From Calliopsis andreniformis (taxonomy: Eukaryota; Arthropoda; Insecta; Hymenoptera; Andrenidae), in NCBI RefSeq assembly GCF_051401765.1, contig NW_027480440.1:5890001-5954000 (forward strand): a stretch of DNA of 64,000 nucleotides. Reading direction: 5' to 3'. Under the pieces are notes generated by a model, which worked only from the letters and a program-made list of their open reading frames with translations, searched no databases and was not told the DNA's origin. Below are positions 38,426 to 51,417 of the stretch, one piece after another. The position numbers and the translations under genes are program-made. Position 1 is the stretch's first letter, and each line of letters opens with the position of its first letter.

Positions 38426-39806
38426 CAATCCTCAATCCTCAATCCACAATTCTCAATCCTCAATCCTCAATACCCAATCCTCAATTTTCAATCATTAACC
38501 CTCAACACTCAGTCCCCAATCCTCAATATTCAATCCTCAATCCTCTATCCTCAATCCTCAATCCTCAACCTTCAATCCTCAATGCTCAACCTTGAATCCT
38601 CAATCCTCAATGCTCAATCCTCCATTCTCAATCCTCAATCGTCAATCTTCAAGCCTCAATACTCAATCTTCAATCCCCTATCCTCAATCCTCAAGCCTCA
38701 ATCCTCAATCTTCAATCCTCAAAACTCAATCTTCAATCCTCAATCCTCAATCCTCATTCTTCAATCCTCAATACCCAATTCCCAATTTTCAATCCTCAAT
38801 CCTCAATCCTCAATTCTCAATCCTCAATCCTCAGTCCTCAATCCTCAATCTTCAATCATCAATACTCAATCTTTAATCCTCAATCCTCAGTCCTCAATTC
38901 ACAATTCCGAGTCCTCAGTCCTGAATCCTCAACATTCAGCCCTCAGTCCACAACAATCAGTTGTCAATCCTCAATCCTCAACAGAATATCCTCAATCCAC
39001 AGTTTTCAATACTCAATACTCAATCTGCAATCTTCAAACCTCTATCCACAAACATCAATTCTCATCACTAAACCCTCAACACTCAGTCCCCAATCCTCAA
39101 TATTCAATCCTCAATCCTTAATCCTCGATCCTCAATCCTCAATCTTCAATCCTCAATGCTCAATCTGCAATCCTCAATGCTCAATACTCAATCCTCAATT
39201 CTCAATCCTCAGTCGTCAGTCTTCAATCCTAAATACTCAATCTTCAATCCTCAGTCCTCATTCCTCAATCCTCTATCCTCATTCTTGAATCCTCAATACC
39301 CAATTCTGAATCTTCAATCCTCAATCCTCAATCCTCAAGTCTCAATCCTCAATCCTCAGTCCTCAGTCCTCAAACCTCAATCCTCAACCCTCAGCCCTCA
39401 TCCTCAATCCTCAATCCTCGATACTCAATCCTCAATCCTCAATCTTCAATCCTCAATACTCAATCTTTAATCCTCAATCCTCAGTCTTCAAACTTCAATT
39501 CTGAGTACTCAGTCCTGAATCCTCAAGCTTCAGCCTTCAGTCCTCAACAATCGGTTGTCAATCCTCAGTCCTCAATAGAATATCCTGAATTCACAGCTTT
39601 CAATACTCAATGCTCAATCTGCAATCTTCAAATCTCTATCGACAAACATCAATTCTCACCACTCAGCCCTCAACACTCAGTAATCAATGTTCAATCCTCA
39701 ATCCTCAATCCTCAATACTCAATACTCAATCCTCAATCCTCAATCCTCAATCCTCAATACTCAATCCTCAATCGTCAATCCTCAAACACCAATCCTCAAT
39801 CTTCAA
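38426..39806 (+). repeat. Block W, copy 2
   Basis: Partner of 30,600-31,980; here the 950-base unit that follows is single rather than duplicated. Confidence 0.87.
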
Positions 39807-40938
39807 TCCTCAATTCTCAATCCTCAATTCTCAATCCTCAATCCTCAATCTTCAGACCTCAGACATCAATACCCAACCCTCAGTCCTCATCCGCAATCCA
39901 CAACCCTCAATCCTCAATCCTCAACCTTCAATCATCAATATTCAATCTTCAATCCTCAATCCTCAATCCTCTATCCTCAATCCTCAATCCTGAATGTTCA
40001 ATCCTCAATACCCAATCCTCAATCTTCAATCCTAAATCCTCAATCCTCAATCCTCAATCCTCAATACTCAATCTTCAATACTCAATCCTCAGTCCTCAAT
40101 CCTGAATCCTCAATCTTCAATCCTCAATACTCAACCTTCAATCCTCAATCCTCAATCCTCAATCCTCAATCCTCAATCTTCAACCCTCAAAACTCAATTT
40201 TCAATCCTCAATCGTCAATCCTCAATCCTCAATCCTCATTCTTCAATCATCAATACCAAATCCTCAATCTTCGATCCACATTCCTCAATCCTCAATTCGC
40301 AATCCTGAATCCTCAATCCTCAGACCTCAAGCATCAATACCCAACCCTCAGTCCTCGTCCTCAATCCACAACCCTCAATCCTCAATCCTCAATCTTCAAT
40401 CATCAATATTCAACCTTCAATCGTCAATCCTCAATCCTCAATCCTCAGTCCTTATTCATCAAACCTTAATCCTCAACCCTCAACCCTCATCCTCAATACT
40501 CAATCCTCAATCCTCAATCCTCAATCCTCAATCCTCAATCCTCAATACTCAATCCTGAATCCTCATACCTCAAACCTCAGTCCTCAACCCTCAGTCCTTG
40601 TCCTCAATTCTCAATTCTCAATCCTCAATCCTCAATCCTCAAACTTCAATCCTCAATAATCAATCTCCAATCCTAGATCCTCAATCCCCAATCACCAATC
40701 CTTAATCCTCAATCTTCAATCCTCAATCCCCAGTCCTCAATCTCCAATCCTCAATGCTCAATCCTCAATCCCCAATCCTCAGTCCTCATTCCTCAATCAC
40801 CAATCCTCAAGCCTCAATCCTCAACCGTCAGTCCTCGTCCTCAATCCTCAAACCTCAACCCTCAATCCTCAGTCTTCAATCATCAATACTCAATCTTCAA
40901 TCCTCAATCCTCAATCCTCAATCCTCAATCCTCAATCC

Positions 40939-41162
40939 TCAATATTCATCACACAACCCTCAACCATCAATCCTCAATACCCAACCATCAATCCTCAATT
41001 CTCAATACTCAATAGAATATCCTGAATTCTCATGTATCAATACTCAATCCACAATATTCAATAATCAAATCTCAATCCTCAAACATCAATTCTCAATACT
41101 CAATCCTCAACACTCAGTCCTCTCTCTTCAATCCTCCATTCTCAATCCTCAATCCTCAAGCG
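40939..41162 (+). repeat. Cassette B, full copy in 1.77-kb unit, copy 3
   Basis: Anchor at 41009, 4,739 bases after the copy at 36270. The following cassette A (41289) is again 280 bases downstream with the AATAAAC variant. Confidence 0.85.
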
Positions 41163-41409
41163 TCAATCCTCAATCCTCAATCCTCAACCCACAATCCTCG
41201 GTCCTCAAACCTCAATCCCGAATCCTCAATCCTGAATCCTCAATGTGCAGCCCTCAGTCCTCAACAATCAGTTGTCAATCCTCAATCCTCAATAGAATAA
41301 ACCCAATTCACAGCTTTCAATACTCAATCCTCAATCTGCAATCTTCAAATCTCCATCCACAAACATCAATTCTCATCACTCAACCCTCAACACTCAGTCC
41401 TGAATGTTC

Positions 41410-44400
41410 AATCCTCAATCCTCAATTCGCAATCTTCAATCCTCAATACTGAATCTTCAATCCTAAATCCTCAATCCTCAATCCTCAGTCCTCAATCCTC
41501 AATCTTCAATCCTCAGTCCCCAATCCTCAATCTTCAATCCTCAATCCTCAATCCTGAATCCTCAATCCTCAAGCCTAATTCGTCACTCCTCAATACCCAA
41601 TCCTCAATCTTCAATCCTCAATCCTCAATCCTCAATTCTCAATCCTCAATCCTTAATCCTCAATCCTCAATCTTAAATACTCAATACTCAATCTTCAATC
41701 CTCAATCCTCAATCCTCAATCCTCAATCATCAATCCTCAATCCTCAATCCCAAATCCTCAATCCTCAATCCTCAATCCTCAACCCTCAATCCTCAGTCCT
41801 GAAACCTCAATACCGAATCCTCAATCCTGAATCCTCAACCTTCAGCCCTCAGTCCTCAACAATCAATTGTCAATCCTCAATTCCCGATCCTCAATCTTCA
41901 ATCCTCAATCCTCAATCTTCAATCCTCAATCCTCAATCCTCAATCCCCAATCCTCAATCTTCAATACTCAATACTCAACCTTCAATCCTCAATCCTCAAA
42001 CCTCAATCCTCAATCCTCTATCCTCAATCCTCAATCTTCAATCATCAATACTCAATCTTTAATCCTCAATCCTCAGTCCTCAATTCTCAATTCCGAGTCC
42101 TCAGTCCTGAATCCTCAACATTCAGCCCTCAGTCCACAACAATCAGTTGTCAATCCTCAATCCTCAACAGAATATCCTCAATCCACAGTTTTCAATACTC
42201 AATACGCAATCTGCAATCTTCAAACCTCTATCCACAAACATCAATTCTCATCACTAAACCCTCAACACTCAGTCCCCAATCCTCAATATTCAATCCTCAA
42301 TCCTCAATCCTCGATCGTCAATCCTCAAACTTCAATCCTCAATGCTCAATCTGCAATCCTGAATTCTCAATACTCAATCCTCAATTCTCAATCTTCAATC
42401 CTCAGTCCTCATTCCTCAATCCTCTATCCTCATTCTTGAATCCTCAATACCCAATTCTGAATCTTCAATCCTCAATCCTCAATCCTCAATTCTCAATCCT
42501 CAATCCTCAGTCCTCAGTCCTCAAACCTCAATCCTCAACCCTCAGCCCTCATCCTCAATCCTCAATCCTCGATACTCAATCCTTAATCCTCAATCTTCAA
42601 TCCTCAATACTCAATCTTTAATCCTCAATCCTCAGTCCTCAAACCTCAATTCTGAGTACTCAGTCCTGAATCCTCAAGCTTCAGCCTTCAGTCCTCAACA
42701 ATCGGTTGTCAATCCTCAGTCCTCAATAGAATATCCTGAATTCACAGCTTTCAATACTCAACGCTCAATCTGCAATCTTCAAATCTCTATCGACAAACAT
42801 CAATTCTCACGACTCAGCCCTCAACACTCAGTAATCAATGTTCAATCCTCAATCCTCAATCCTCAATACTCAATACTCAATCCTCAATCCTCAATCCTCA
42901 ATACTCAATCCTCAATCGTCAATCCTCAAACACCAATCCTCAATCTTCAATCCTCTATTCTCAATCCTCAATCCTCAATCCTCAATCCTCAATCCTCAAT
43001 ACTCAATCTTCAATCCTCAATCCTCAATCCTCAGTCCTCAATCCTCAATCCTCAATCCTCAATCCTCAATCTTCAATCCTCAATACTCAATCTGCAATCC
43101 TCAATCCTCAACCCTCAATCCTCAGTCCTGAAACCTCAATACCGAATCCTCAATCCTGAATCCTCAACCTTCAGCCCTCAGTCCTCAACAATCAACTGTC
43201 AATCCTGAATCCTCAATAGAATATCCTCAATTGACAGTATTCAATACTCAATCCCCATTCTTCAATTTTCAAATCTCAATCCACAAACATCAATTCTCAT
43301 CACTCAACCCTCAACACTCAGTCAACAATCTTCAATCCTCAATACTCAATCTTCAATCCTCAATCCTCAGTTCTCAATCCTCAATACTCAATCCTCAATC
43401 GTCAATCCTCAATTCCCGATCCTCAATCTTCAATCCTCAATCCTCAATCTTCAATCCTCAATGCTCAATCCTCAATCCCCAATCCTCAATCTTCAATACT
43501 CAATACTCAACCTTCAATCCTCAATCCTCAATCCTCAATCCTCAATCCTCTATCCTCAATCCTCAGTCCTGAATCCTCAATCCTCAATACTCAATCTTCA
43601 GTCCTCAATACTCAATCTTCAACCCTCAATCTTCAATCCTCAATCCTCTATCCTCATTCTTCAATCCTCATCACCCAATCCTCAATCTTCAATCCTCAAT
43701 CCTCAATCCTCAATTCTCAATCCTCAATCCTCAATCCTCAATTCTCAATCCTCAATCCTCAATCGTCAGACCTCAAACAGCAATACTCATCCCTCTGTCC
43801 TCGTCCTCAATCCACAACCATCAATCCTCAATCCTCAACCTTCAATCATTAATATTCAATCTTCTGTCCTCAATCGTCAACCCTCAATTCTCAATCCTCA
43901 ATCCTCAATGTTCAATCCGCAATACCCAATCCTCAATCTTCAATCCTCAATCCTCAATCCTCAATCCTCAATCCTCAATCTTCAATCCTCAATACTCAAT
44001 CTTCAATCCTCAATACTCACTGCTCAATCCTCAACCCTCAATCCCCAATCCTCAATCTTCAACCCTCAATACTCAATCTGCAATCCTCAATCCTCAGTCC
44101 TCACACCTCAATCCTCATTCTTCAATCCTCAATACCGAATCCTCCAGCCTGAATCCTCAATCCTCAATCCTCAGTCCCTAACCTCAATCCTGAATCCTCA
44201 ATCCTGAATCCTCAACCTTCAGACCTCAGACCTCAACAATCAGACGTCAATCCTCAATGCTCAATAGAATATCATCAATTCACAGTTTTCAATACTCAAT
44301 ACTCAATCTGCAATCTTCAGATCTCTATCCACAAACATCAATTCTCAACACTCAACCTTCAACACTCAGTCCCCAATGCTCAATCTTCAATCCTCAATAC

Positions 44401-44489
44401 CCAATCTTCAATCCTCAATCCTCAATCCTCAATCCTCATTCTTCAATCCTCAACACCCAATCCTCAATCTTTTATCCTCAAGCCTCAAT
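41410..44489 (+). repeat. 3.1-kb block, copy 1
   Basis: Matches 48,338-51,417 at a constant distance of 6,928 over about 3,080 bases, with only scattered differences (for example TCAATAC/TCAATTC near 44,133/51,061 and TCTTCAATCC/TCATCAATCC near 44,385/51,313). Holds A anchors 42164, 42723, 43213 and 44261. Confidence 0.92.
41845..41900 (+). repeat. Cassette A deletion allele (one of five)
   Basis: The left part of cassette A up to TCAATTG is joined at 41869 to TCAATCC, TCAATTC and CCGATCC, sequence that in intact copies lies 203 bases further on (compare 43,198 and 43,401). Identical junctions occur at 35363, 37123, 37927 and 48797. Confidence 0.82.
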
Positions 44490-44554
44490 CCGCAATTCTC
44501 AATCCGCAATCCTCAATCCTCAGACCTCAAACATCAATACTCAACCCTCAGTCC

Positions 44555-45200
44555 TCGTCCTCAATCCACAACACACAATTCTCGATCCTCAATCTTCAAT
44601 AATCAATATTCAATCCTCAATACTCAATCCTCAATCCTCAACCTTCATTCCTCAATACTCAGTCTTCAATCCTCCATCCTAAACCCTCAATCCTCAATCC
44701 TCAATCCTCAATCGTCAGGCTTCAATCCTCAATACTCAATCTGCAATCCTCAAACCTCACGTCCTCACTCCTCAATCCTCATTCTTCAATCCTCAATACC
44801 GAATCCTCAATCTTCAATCCTCAATCCTCAATCCTCAATTCTCAATCCTCAACCCTCAATCCTCAGACTTCAAACATCAATACTCAGCCCTCAGTCCTCG
44901 TCCTCAATCCACAACCCTCAATCCTCAATCCTCAATCTTCAATCATTAATATTCAATCTTCAATCCTCAATCCTCAATCCTCAATCCCCAACCCTCAATC
45001 CTCAATCCTCAATCCCCAATACCCAATCCTCAATCCTCAGTCCTCAATCCTCAATCCTGAATCCTCAATCCTGTGTCCTCAATCTTCAGCCCTCAGTCCT
45101 CAACAATCAGTAGTCAATCCTCAATCCTCAATAGAATATCCTCAATTCACAGTTTTCAACACTCAATACTCAATCTGCAATCTTCAAACCTCTATCCACA
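44555..45200 (+). repeat. Block X, copy 1
   Basis: Matches 46,401-47,046 at a distance of 1,846; diagnostic 8-base unit TCACGTCC at 44,757. Confidence 0.82.
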
Positions 45201-45323
45201 AACATCATTTCTCAACACTCAACCCTCAACTCTCAGTCCTCAATGTTCAATACTCAATCATCAATTCTCAATCTTCAATCCTCAATACTGAATCTTCAAT
45301 CATCAATCCCCAATCTTCAATAC

Positions 45324-45547
45324 TCAATCCTCAATCCTCAATCCTCAATCCTCAATCCTCAATAATCAACCATCAGTACTCAATTCTCAATACTCAACAG
45401 AATATCCTGAATTCTCATGGTTCAATACTCAATCCACAACGTTCAATAATCAAATCTCAATCCTCAAACATCAATTCTCAACACTCAACCCTCAACACTC
45501 ATTCCTCTCTCTTCAATCCTCCATCCTCAACCCTCAATCCTCAAGCG
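45324..45547 (+). repeat. Cassette B, diverged full copy
   Basis: Anchor at 45394 is TCAACAG rather than TCAATAG. GAATTC and the final TCAAGCG (45541-45547) are kept, but the left third is largely replaced by ordinary heptamers. It is followed by cassette A1 at 45674, the same 280-base spacing as in the 34-41 kb copies. Confidence 0.75.
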
Positions 45548-46400
45548 TCAATCCTCAATCCTCAATCCTCAACCCTCAATCCTCAGTCGTCAGACCTCTA
45601 TCCCGAATCCTCAATCCTGAATCCTCAATCTTCAGCCCTCAGTCGTCAACAATCAATTGTCAATACGCAATCCTCAATAGAATATCCTCAACTCACAGTT
45701 TTCAATACTCGATCCCCATACTTCAATCTTCAAATCTCAATCCTCAAACATCAATTCTCATCACTCAACACTCAACACTCAGTCCTAAATCTTCAATCCT
45801 CAACCCTCAATCCTCAATCTTCAATCCTCAATACTCGATCTTCAATCCTCAATCCTCAATCCTCAATCTTCAATCCTCAATACTCAATCTTCAACCCTCA
45901 ATCCTCAATACTCAATCCTCAATGCTCAAACCTCAATCGTCAATCCTCAATCCCCAATCCTCAACCTACAATCCGCAATCTCAATCCTCAATCCTCAATC
46001 CTCAATCCTCAATCTTCAATCCTCAATACTCAATCTTCAATCCTCAATCCTCAATCCTAAACCCTCAATCCTCAATCCTCAGTCTTCAATACTCAATACT
46101 CAATCTGCAATCCTCAAACCTCAGTCCTCACTCCTCAATGCTCATTCTTCAATCCTCAATACCGAATCCTCAATCTTCAATCTTCAATCCTCAATCCTCA
46201 ATTCTCAATCCTCAATCCTCAATCCTCAGACTTCAAACATCAATACTCAGCCCTCAGTCCTCGTCCTTAGTCCACAACCCTCAATCCTCAATCTACAATC
46301 ATTAATATTCAATCTTCAATCCTCAATCCTCAATCCTCAATCCCCAACCCTCAATCCTCAATCCTCAATCCCCAATACCCAATCCTCAATCCTCAGTCCT

Positions 46401-47046
46401 CAAACCTCAATCCACAACCCACAATTCTCGATCCTCAATCTTCAATCATCAATATTCAATCCTCAATACTCAATCAGCAATCCTCAACGTTCATTCCTCA
46501 ATACTCAGTCTTCAATCCTCCATCCTCAACCCTCAATCCTCAATCCTCAATCCTCAATCGTCAGGCTTCAATCCTCTATACTCAATCTGCAATCCTCAAA
46601 CCTCACGTCCTCACTCCTCAATCCTCATTCTTCAATCCTCAATACCGAATCCTCAATCTTCAATCCTCAATCCTCAATCCTCAATTCTCAATCCTCAACC
46701 CTCAATCCTCAGACTTCAGACATCAATACTCAGCCCTCAGTCCTCGTCCTCAATCCACAACCCTCAATCCTCAATCCTCAATCTTCAATCATTAATATTC
46801 AATCTTCAATCCTCAATCCTCAATCCTCAATCACCAACCCTCAATCCTCAATCCTCAATCCCCAATACCCAATCCTCAATCCTCAGTCCTCAAACCTCAA
46901 TCCTGAATCCTCAATCCTGAATCCTCAATCTTCAGCCCTGAGTCCTCAACAATCAGTTGTCAATCCTCAATCCTCAATAGAATATCCTCAATTCACAGTT
47001 TTCAATACTCAACACTCAATCCGCAATCTTCCGATCTCTATCCACA
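46401..47046 (+). repeat. Block X, copy 2
   Basis: Partner of 44,555-45,200; TCACGTCC at 46,603 and cassette A at 46974. Confidence 0.82.
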
Positions 47047-48337
47047 AACATCAATTCTCATCACTCAACCCTCAATACTCAGTCCGCAATCCTCAATCTT
47101 CAATCCTCAATCTTCAATCCTCAATCCTCAACCTTAATCGTCAATCCTCAATACCCAATATTCAATCCTCAATCCTCGATCCTCAATCCTCAATCCTCAA
47201 TCTTCAATCCTCAATCCTCATTCTTCAATCCTCAATACCCAATCCTCAATCTTCAATCATCAATCCTCAATCCTCAATCATCAATCATCAATCCTCAATC
47301 CCCAATCCTCAATCCCCAATCCTCAATCTTCAACCCTCAATACTCAATCTGCAATCCTCAATCCTCTGTCCTCACTCCTCAATCCTCATTATTCAATCCT
47401 CAATAGCGAATCCTCAATCTTCAATCCTCAATCCTCAATCCTCAATTCTCAATCCTCAATCCTCAATCCTCAGACTTCAAACATCAATTCTCAGCCCTCA
47501 GTCCTCGTCCTCAGTCCACAACCCTCAATCCTCAATCCTCAATCTTCAATTCTCAATACTCAATCTTCAATCCTCAATCCTCAATCCTCAATCTTCAATC
47601 CTCAATACTCAATCTTCAATCCTCAATCCTCAATACTCAATCCTCAATGCTCAATCCTGAATCGTCAATCCTCAATACCCAATCCTCAACCTTCAATCCG
47701 CAATCCTCAATCCTCAATCCTCAATCGTCAATCTTCAATCCTCAATACACAATCTTCAATCCTCAATCCTCAATCCTCAACCCTCAATCCTCAATCCTCA
47801 ATCTTCAGTCCTCAATACTCAATCTGCAATCCTCAATCCTCAGTCCTCACTCCTCAATCCTCATTCTTCAATCCTCAATACCGAATCCTCAATCTTCAAT
47901 CCTCAATCCTCAATCCTCAATTCTCAATCCTCAATTCTCAATCCTCAGACATCAAACATCATTACTCAGCCCTCAGTCCTCGTCCTCAATCCACAACCCT
48001 CAATCCTCAATCCTCAATCTTCAATCATTAATATTCAATCTTCAATCCTCAATCCTCAATCCTCGATCCCCAACCATCAATCCTCAATCCTCAATCCCCA
48101 ATACCCAATCCTCAATCCTCAGTCCTCAAACCTCAATCCTGAATCCTCAATCCTGAATCCTCAATATTCAGCCCTCAGTCCTCAACAATCAGTTTTCAAT
48201 CCTCAATCCTCAATAGAATATCCTCAATTCACAGGTTTCGATACTCAATAATCAGCCTGCAATCTTCAAATCTCTATCCACAAACGTCAATTCTCATCAC
48301 TCAACCCTCAACACTCAGTCCACAATCCTCAATCTTC

Positions 48338-51300
48338 AATCCTCAATCCTCAATTCTCAATCTTCAATCCTCAATACTGAATCTTCAATCCTAAATGCTC
48401 AATCCTCAATCCTCAGTCCTCAATCCTCAATCTTCAATCCTCAGTCCCCAATCCTCAATCTTCAATCCTCAATCCTCAATCCTGAATCCTCAATCCTCAA
48501 GCCTAATTCGTCACTCCTCAATACCCAATCCTCAATCTTCAATCCTCAATCCTCAATCCTCAATTCTCAATCCTCAATCCTTAATGCTCAATCCTCAATC
48601 TTAAATACTCAATACTCAATCTTCAATCCTCAATCCTCAATCCTCAATCCTCAATCATCAATCCTCAATCCTCAATCCCAAATCCTCAATCCTCAATCCT
48701 CAATCCTCAACCCTCAATCCTCAGTCCTGAAACCTCAATACCGAATCCTCAATCCTGAATCCTCAACCTTCAGCCCTCAGTCCTCAACAATCAATTGTCA
48801 ATCCTCAATTCCCGATCCTCAATCTTCAATCCTCAATCCTCAATCTTCAATCCTCAATCCTCAATCCTCAATCCCCAATCCTCAATCTTCAATACTCAAT
48901 ACTCAACCTTCAATCCTCAATCCTCAAACCTCAATCCTCAATCCTCTATCCTCAATCCTCAATCTTCAATCATCAATACTCAATCTTTAATCCTCAATCC
49001 TCAGTCCTCAATTCTCAATTCCGAGTCCTCAGTCCTGAATCCTCAACATTCAGCCCTCAGTCCACAACAATCAGTTGTCAATCCTCAATCCTCAACAGAA
49101 TATCCTCAATCCACAGTTTTCAATACTCAATACGCAATCTGCAATCTTCAAACCTCTATCCACAAACATCAATTCTCATCACTAAACCCTCAACACTCAG
49201 TCCCCAATCCTCAATATTCAATCCTCAATCCTCAATCCTCGATCGTCAATCCTCAAACTTCAATCCTCAATGCTCAATCTGCAATCCTGAATTCTCAATA
49301 CTCAATCCTCAATTCTCAATCTTCAATCCTCAGTCCTCATTCCTCAATCCTCTATCCTCATTCTTGAATCCTCAATACCCAATTCTGAATCTTCAATCCT
49401 CAATCCTCAATCCTCAATTCTCAATCCTCAATCCTCAGTCCTCAGTCCTCAAACCTCAATCCTCAACCCTCAGCCCTCATCCTCAATCCTCAATCCTCGA
49501 TACTCAATCCTTAATCCTCAATCTTCAATCCTCAATACTCAATCTTTAATCCTCAATCCTCAGTCCTCAAACCTCAATTCTGAGTACTCAGTCCTGAATC
49601 CTCAAGCTTCAGCCTTCAGTCCTCAACAATCGGTTGTCAATCCTCAGTCCTCAATAGAATATCCTGAATTCACAGCTTTCAATACTCAACGCTCAATCTG
49701 CAATCTTCAAATCTCTATCGACAAACATCAATTCTCACGACTCAGCCCTCAACACTCAGTAATCAATGTTCAATCCTCAATCCTCAATCCTCAATACTCA
49801 ATACTCAATCCTCAATCCTCAATCCTCAATACTCAATCCTCAATCGTCAATCCTCAAACACCAATCCTCAATCTTCAATCCTCTATTCTCAATCCTCAAT
49901 CCTCAATCCTCAATCCTCAATCCTCAATACTCAATCTTCAATCCTCAATCCTCAATCCTCAGTCCTCAATCCTCAATCCTCAATCCTCAATCCTCAATCT
50001 TCAATCCTCAATACTCAATCTGCAATCCTCAATCCTCAACCCTCAATCCTCAGTCCTGAAACCTCAATACCGAATCCTCAATCCTGAATCCTCAACCTTC
50101 AGCCCTCAGTCCTCAACAATCAACTGTCAATCCTGAATCCTCAATAGAATATCCTCAATTGACAGTATTCAATACTCAATCCCCATTCTTCAATTTTCAA
50201 ATCTCAATCCACAAACATCAATTCTCATCACTCAACCCTCAACACTCAGTCAACAATCTTCAATCCTCAATACTCAATCTTCAATCCTCAATCCTCAGTT
50301 CTCAATCCTCAATACTCAATCCTCAATCGTCAATCCTCAATTCCCGATCCTCAATCTTCAATCCTCATTCCTCAATCTTCAATCCTCAATGCTCAATCCT
50401 CAATCCCCAATCCTCAATCTTCAATACTCAATACTCAACCTTCAATCCTCAATCCTCAATCCTCAATCCTCAATCCTCTATCCTCAATCCTCAATCCTGA
50501 ATCCTCAATCCTCAATACTCAATCTTCAGTCCTCAATACTCAATCTTCAACCCTCAATCTTCAATCCTCAATCCTCTATCCTCATTCTTCAATCCTCATC
50601 ACCCAATCCTCAATCTTCAATCCTCAATCCTCAATCCTCAATTCTCAATCCTCAATCCTCAATCCTCAATTCTCAATCCTCAATCCTCAATCGTCAGACC
50701 TCAAACAGCAATACTCATCCCTCTGTCCTCGTCCTCAATCCACAACCATCAATCCTCAATCCTCAACCTTCAATCATTAATATTCAATCTTCTGTCCTCA
50801 ATCGTCAACCCTCAATTCTCAATCCTCAATCCTCAATGTTCAATCCGCAATACCCAATCCTCAATCTTCAATCCTCAATCCTCAATCCTCAATCCTCAAT
50901 CCTCAATCTTCAATCCTCAATACTCAATCTTCAATCCTCAATACTCACTGCTCAATCCTCAACCCTCAATCCCCAATCCTCAATCTTCAACCCTCAATAC
51001 TCAATCTGCAATCCTCAATCCTCAGTCCTCACACCTCAATCCTCATTCTTCAATCCTCAATTCCGAATCCTCCAGCCTGAATCCTCAATCCTCAATCCTC
51101 AGTCCCTAACCTCAATCCTGAATCCTCAATCCTGAATCCTCAACCTTCAGACCTCAGACCTCAACAATCAGACGTCAATCCTCAATGCTCAATAGAATAT
51201 CATCAATTCACAGTTTTCAATACTCAATACTCAATCTGCAATCTTCAGATCTCTATCCACAAACATCAATTCTCAACACTCAACCTTCAACACTCAGTCC

Positions 51301-51417
51301 CCAATGCTCAATCATCAATCCTCAATACCCAATCTTCAATCCTCAATCCTCAATCCTCAATCCTCATTCTTCAATCCTCAACACCCAATCCTCAATCTTT
51401 TATCCTCAAGCCTCAAT
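48338..51417 (+). repeat. 3.1-kb block, copy 2
   Basis: Partner of 41,410-44,489. The distance stays constant, so neither copy has gained or lost a heptamer since the duplication, which suggests it is recent. Confidence 0.92.

Larger units (their letters stand above)
30601..41400 (+). repeat. Array segment 6: 950-bp and 1.76-kb higher-order units
   Basis: Cassette A anchors are at 31152, 31746, 32696, 34783, 36550, 38978, 39572 and 41289, and full B at 34503, 36270 and 41009. At 35363, 37123 and 37927 cassette A is present only as its left part, joined to downstream sequence by an in-register deletion. Nearly the whole segment can be tiled with two higher-order units described separately. 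No gene is present. Confidence 0.88.
40317..42045 (+). repeat. 1.76-kb higher-order unit, copy 3 (dispersed)
   Basis: Matches copy 1 at a distance of 6,506; start to deletion junction (41869) is 1,552 bases, the same as in copy 1. Its right end passes into the 3.1-kb block that recurs at 48.3 kb. Confidence 0.88.

Noticed and set aside
41410..51417. Large duplication as pure assembly artefact
   Set aside because: Copies carry scattered point differences and other blocks show many divergence levels, which fits real duplication. It cannot be excluded without reads, so it is kept as a finding with that caveat.
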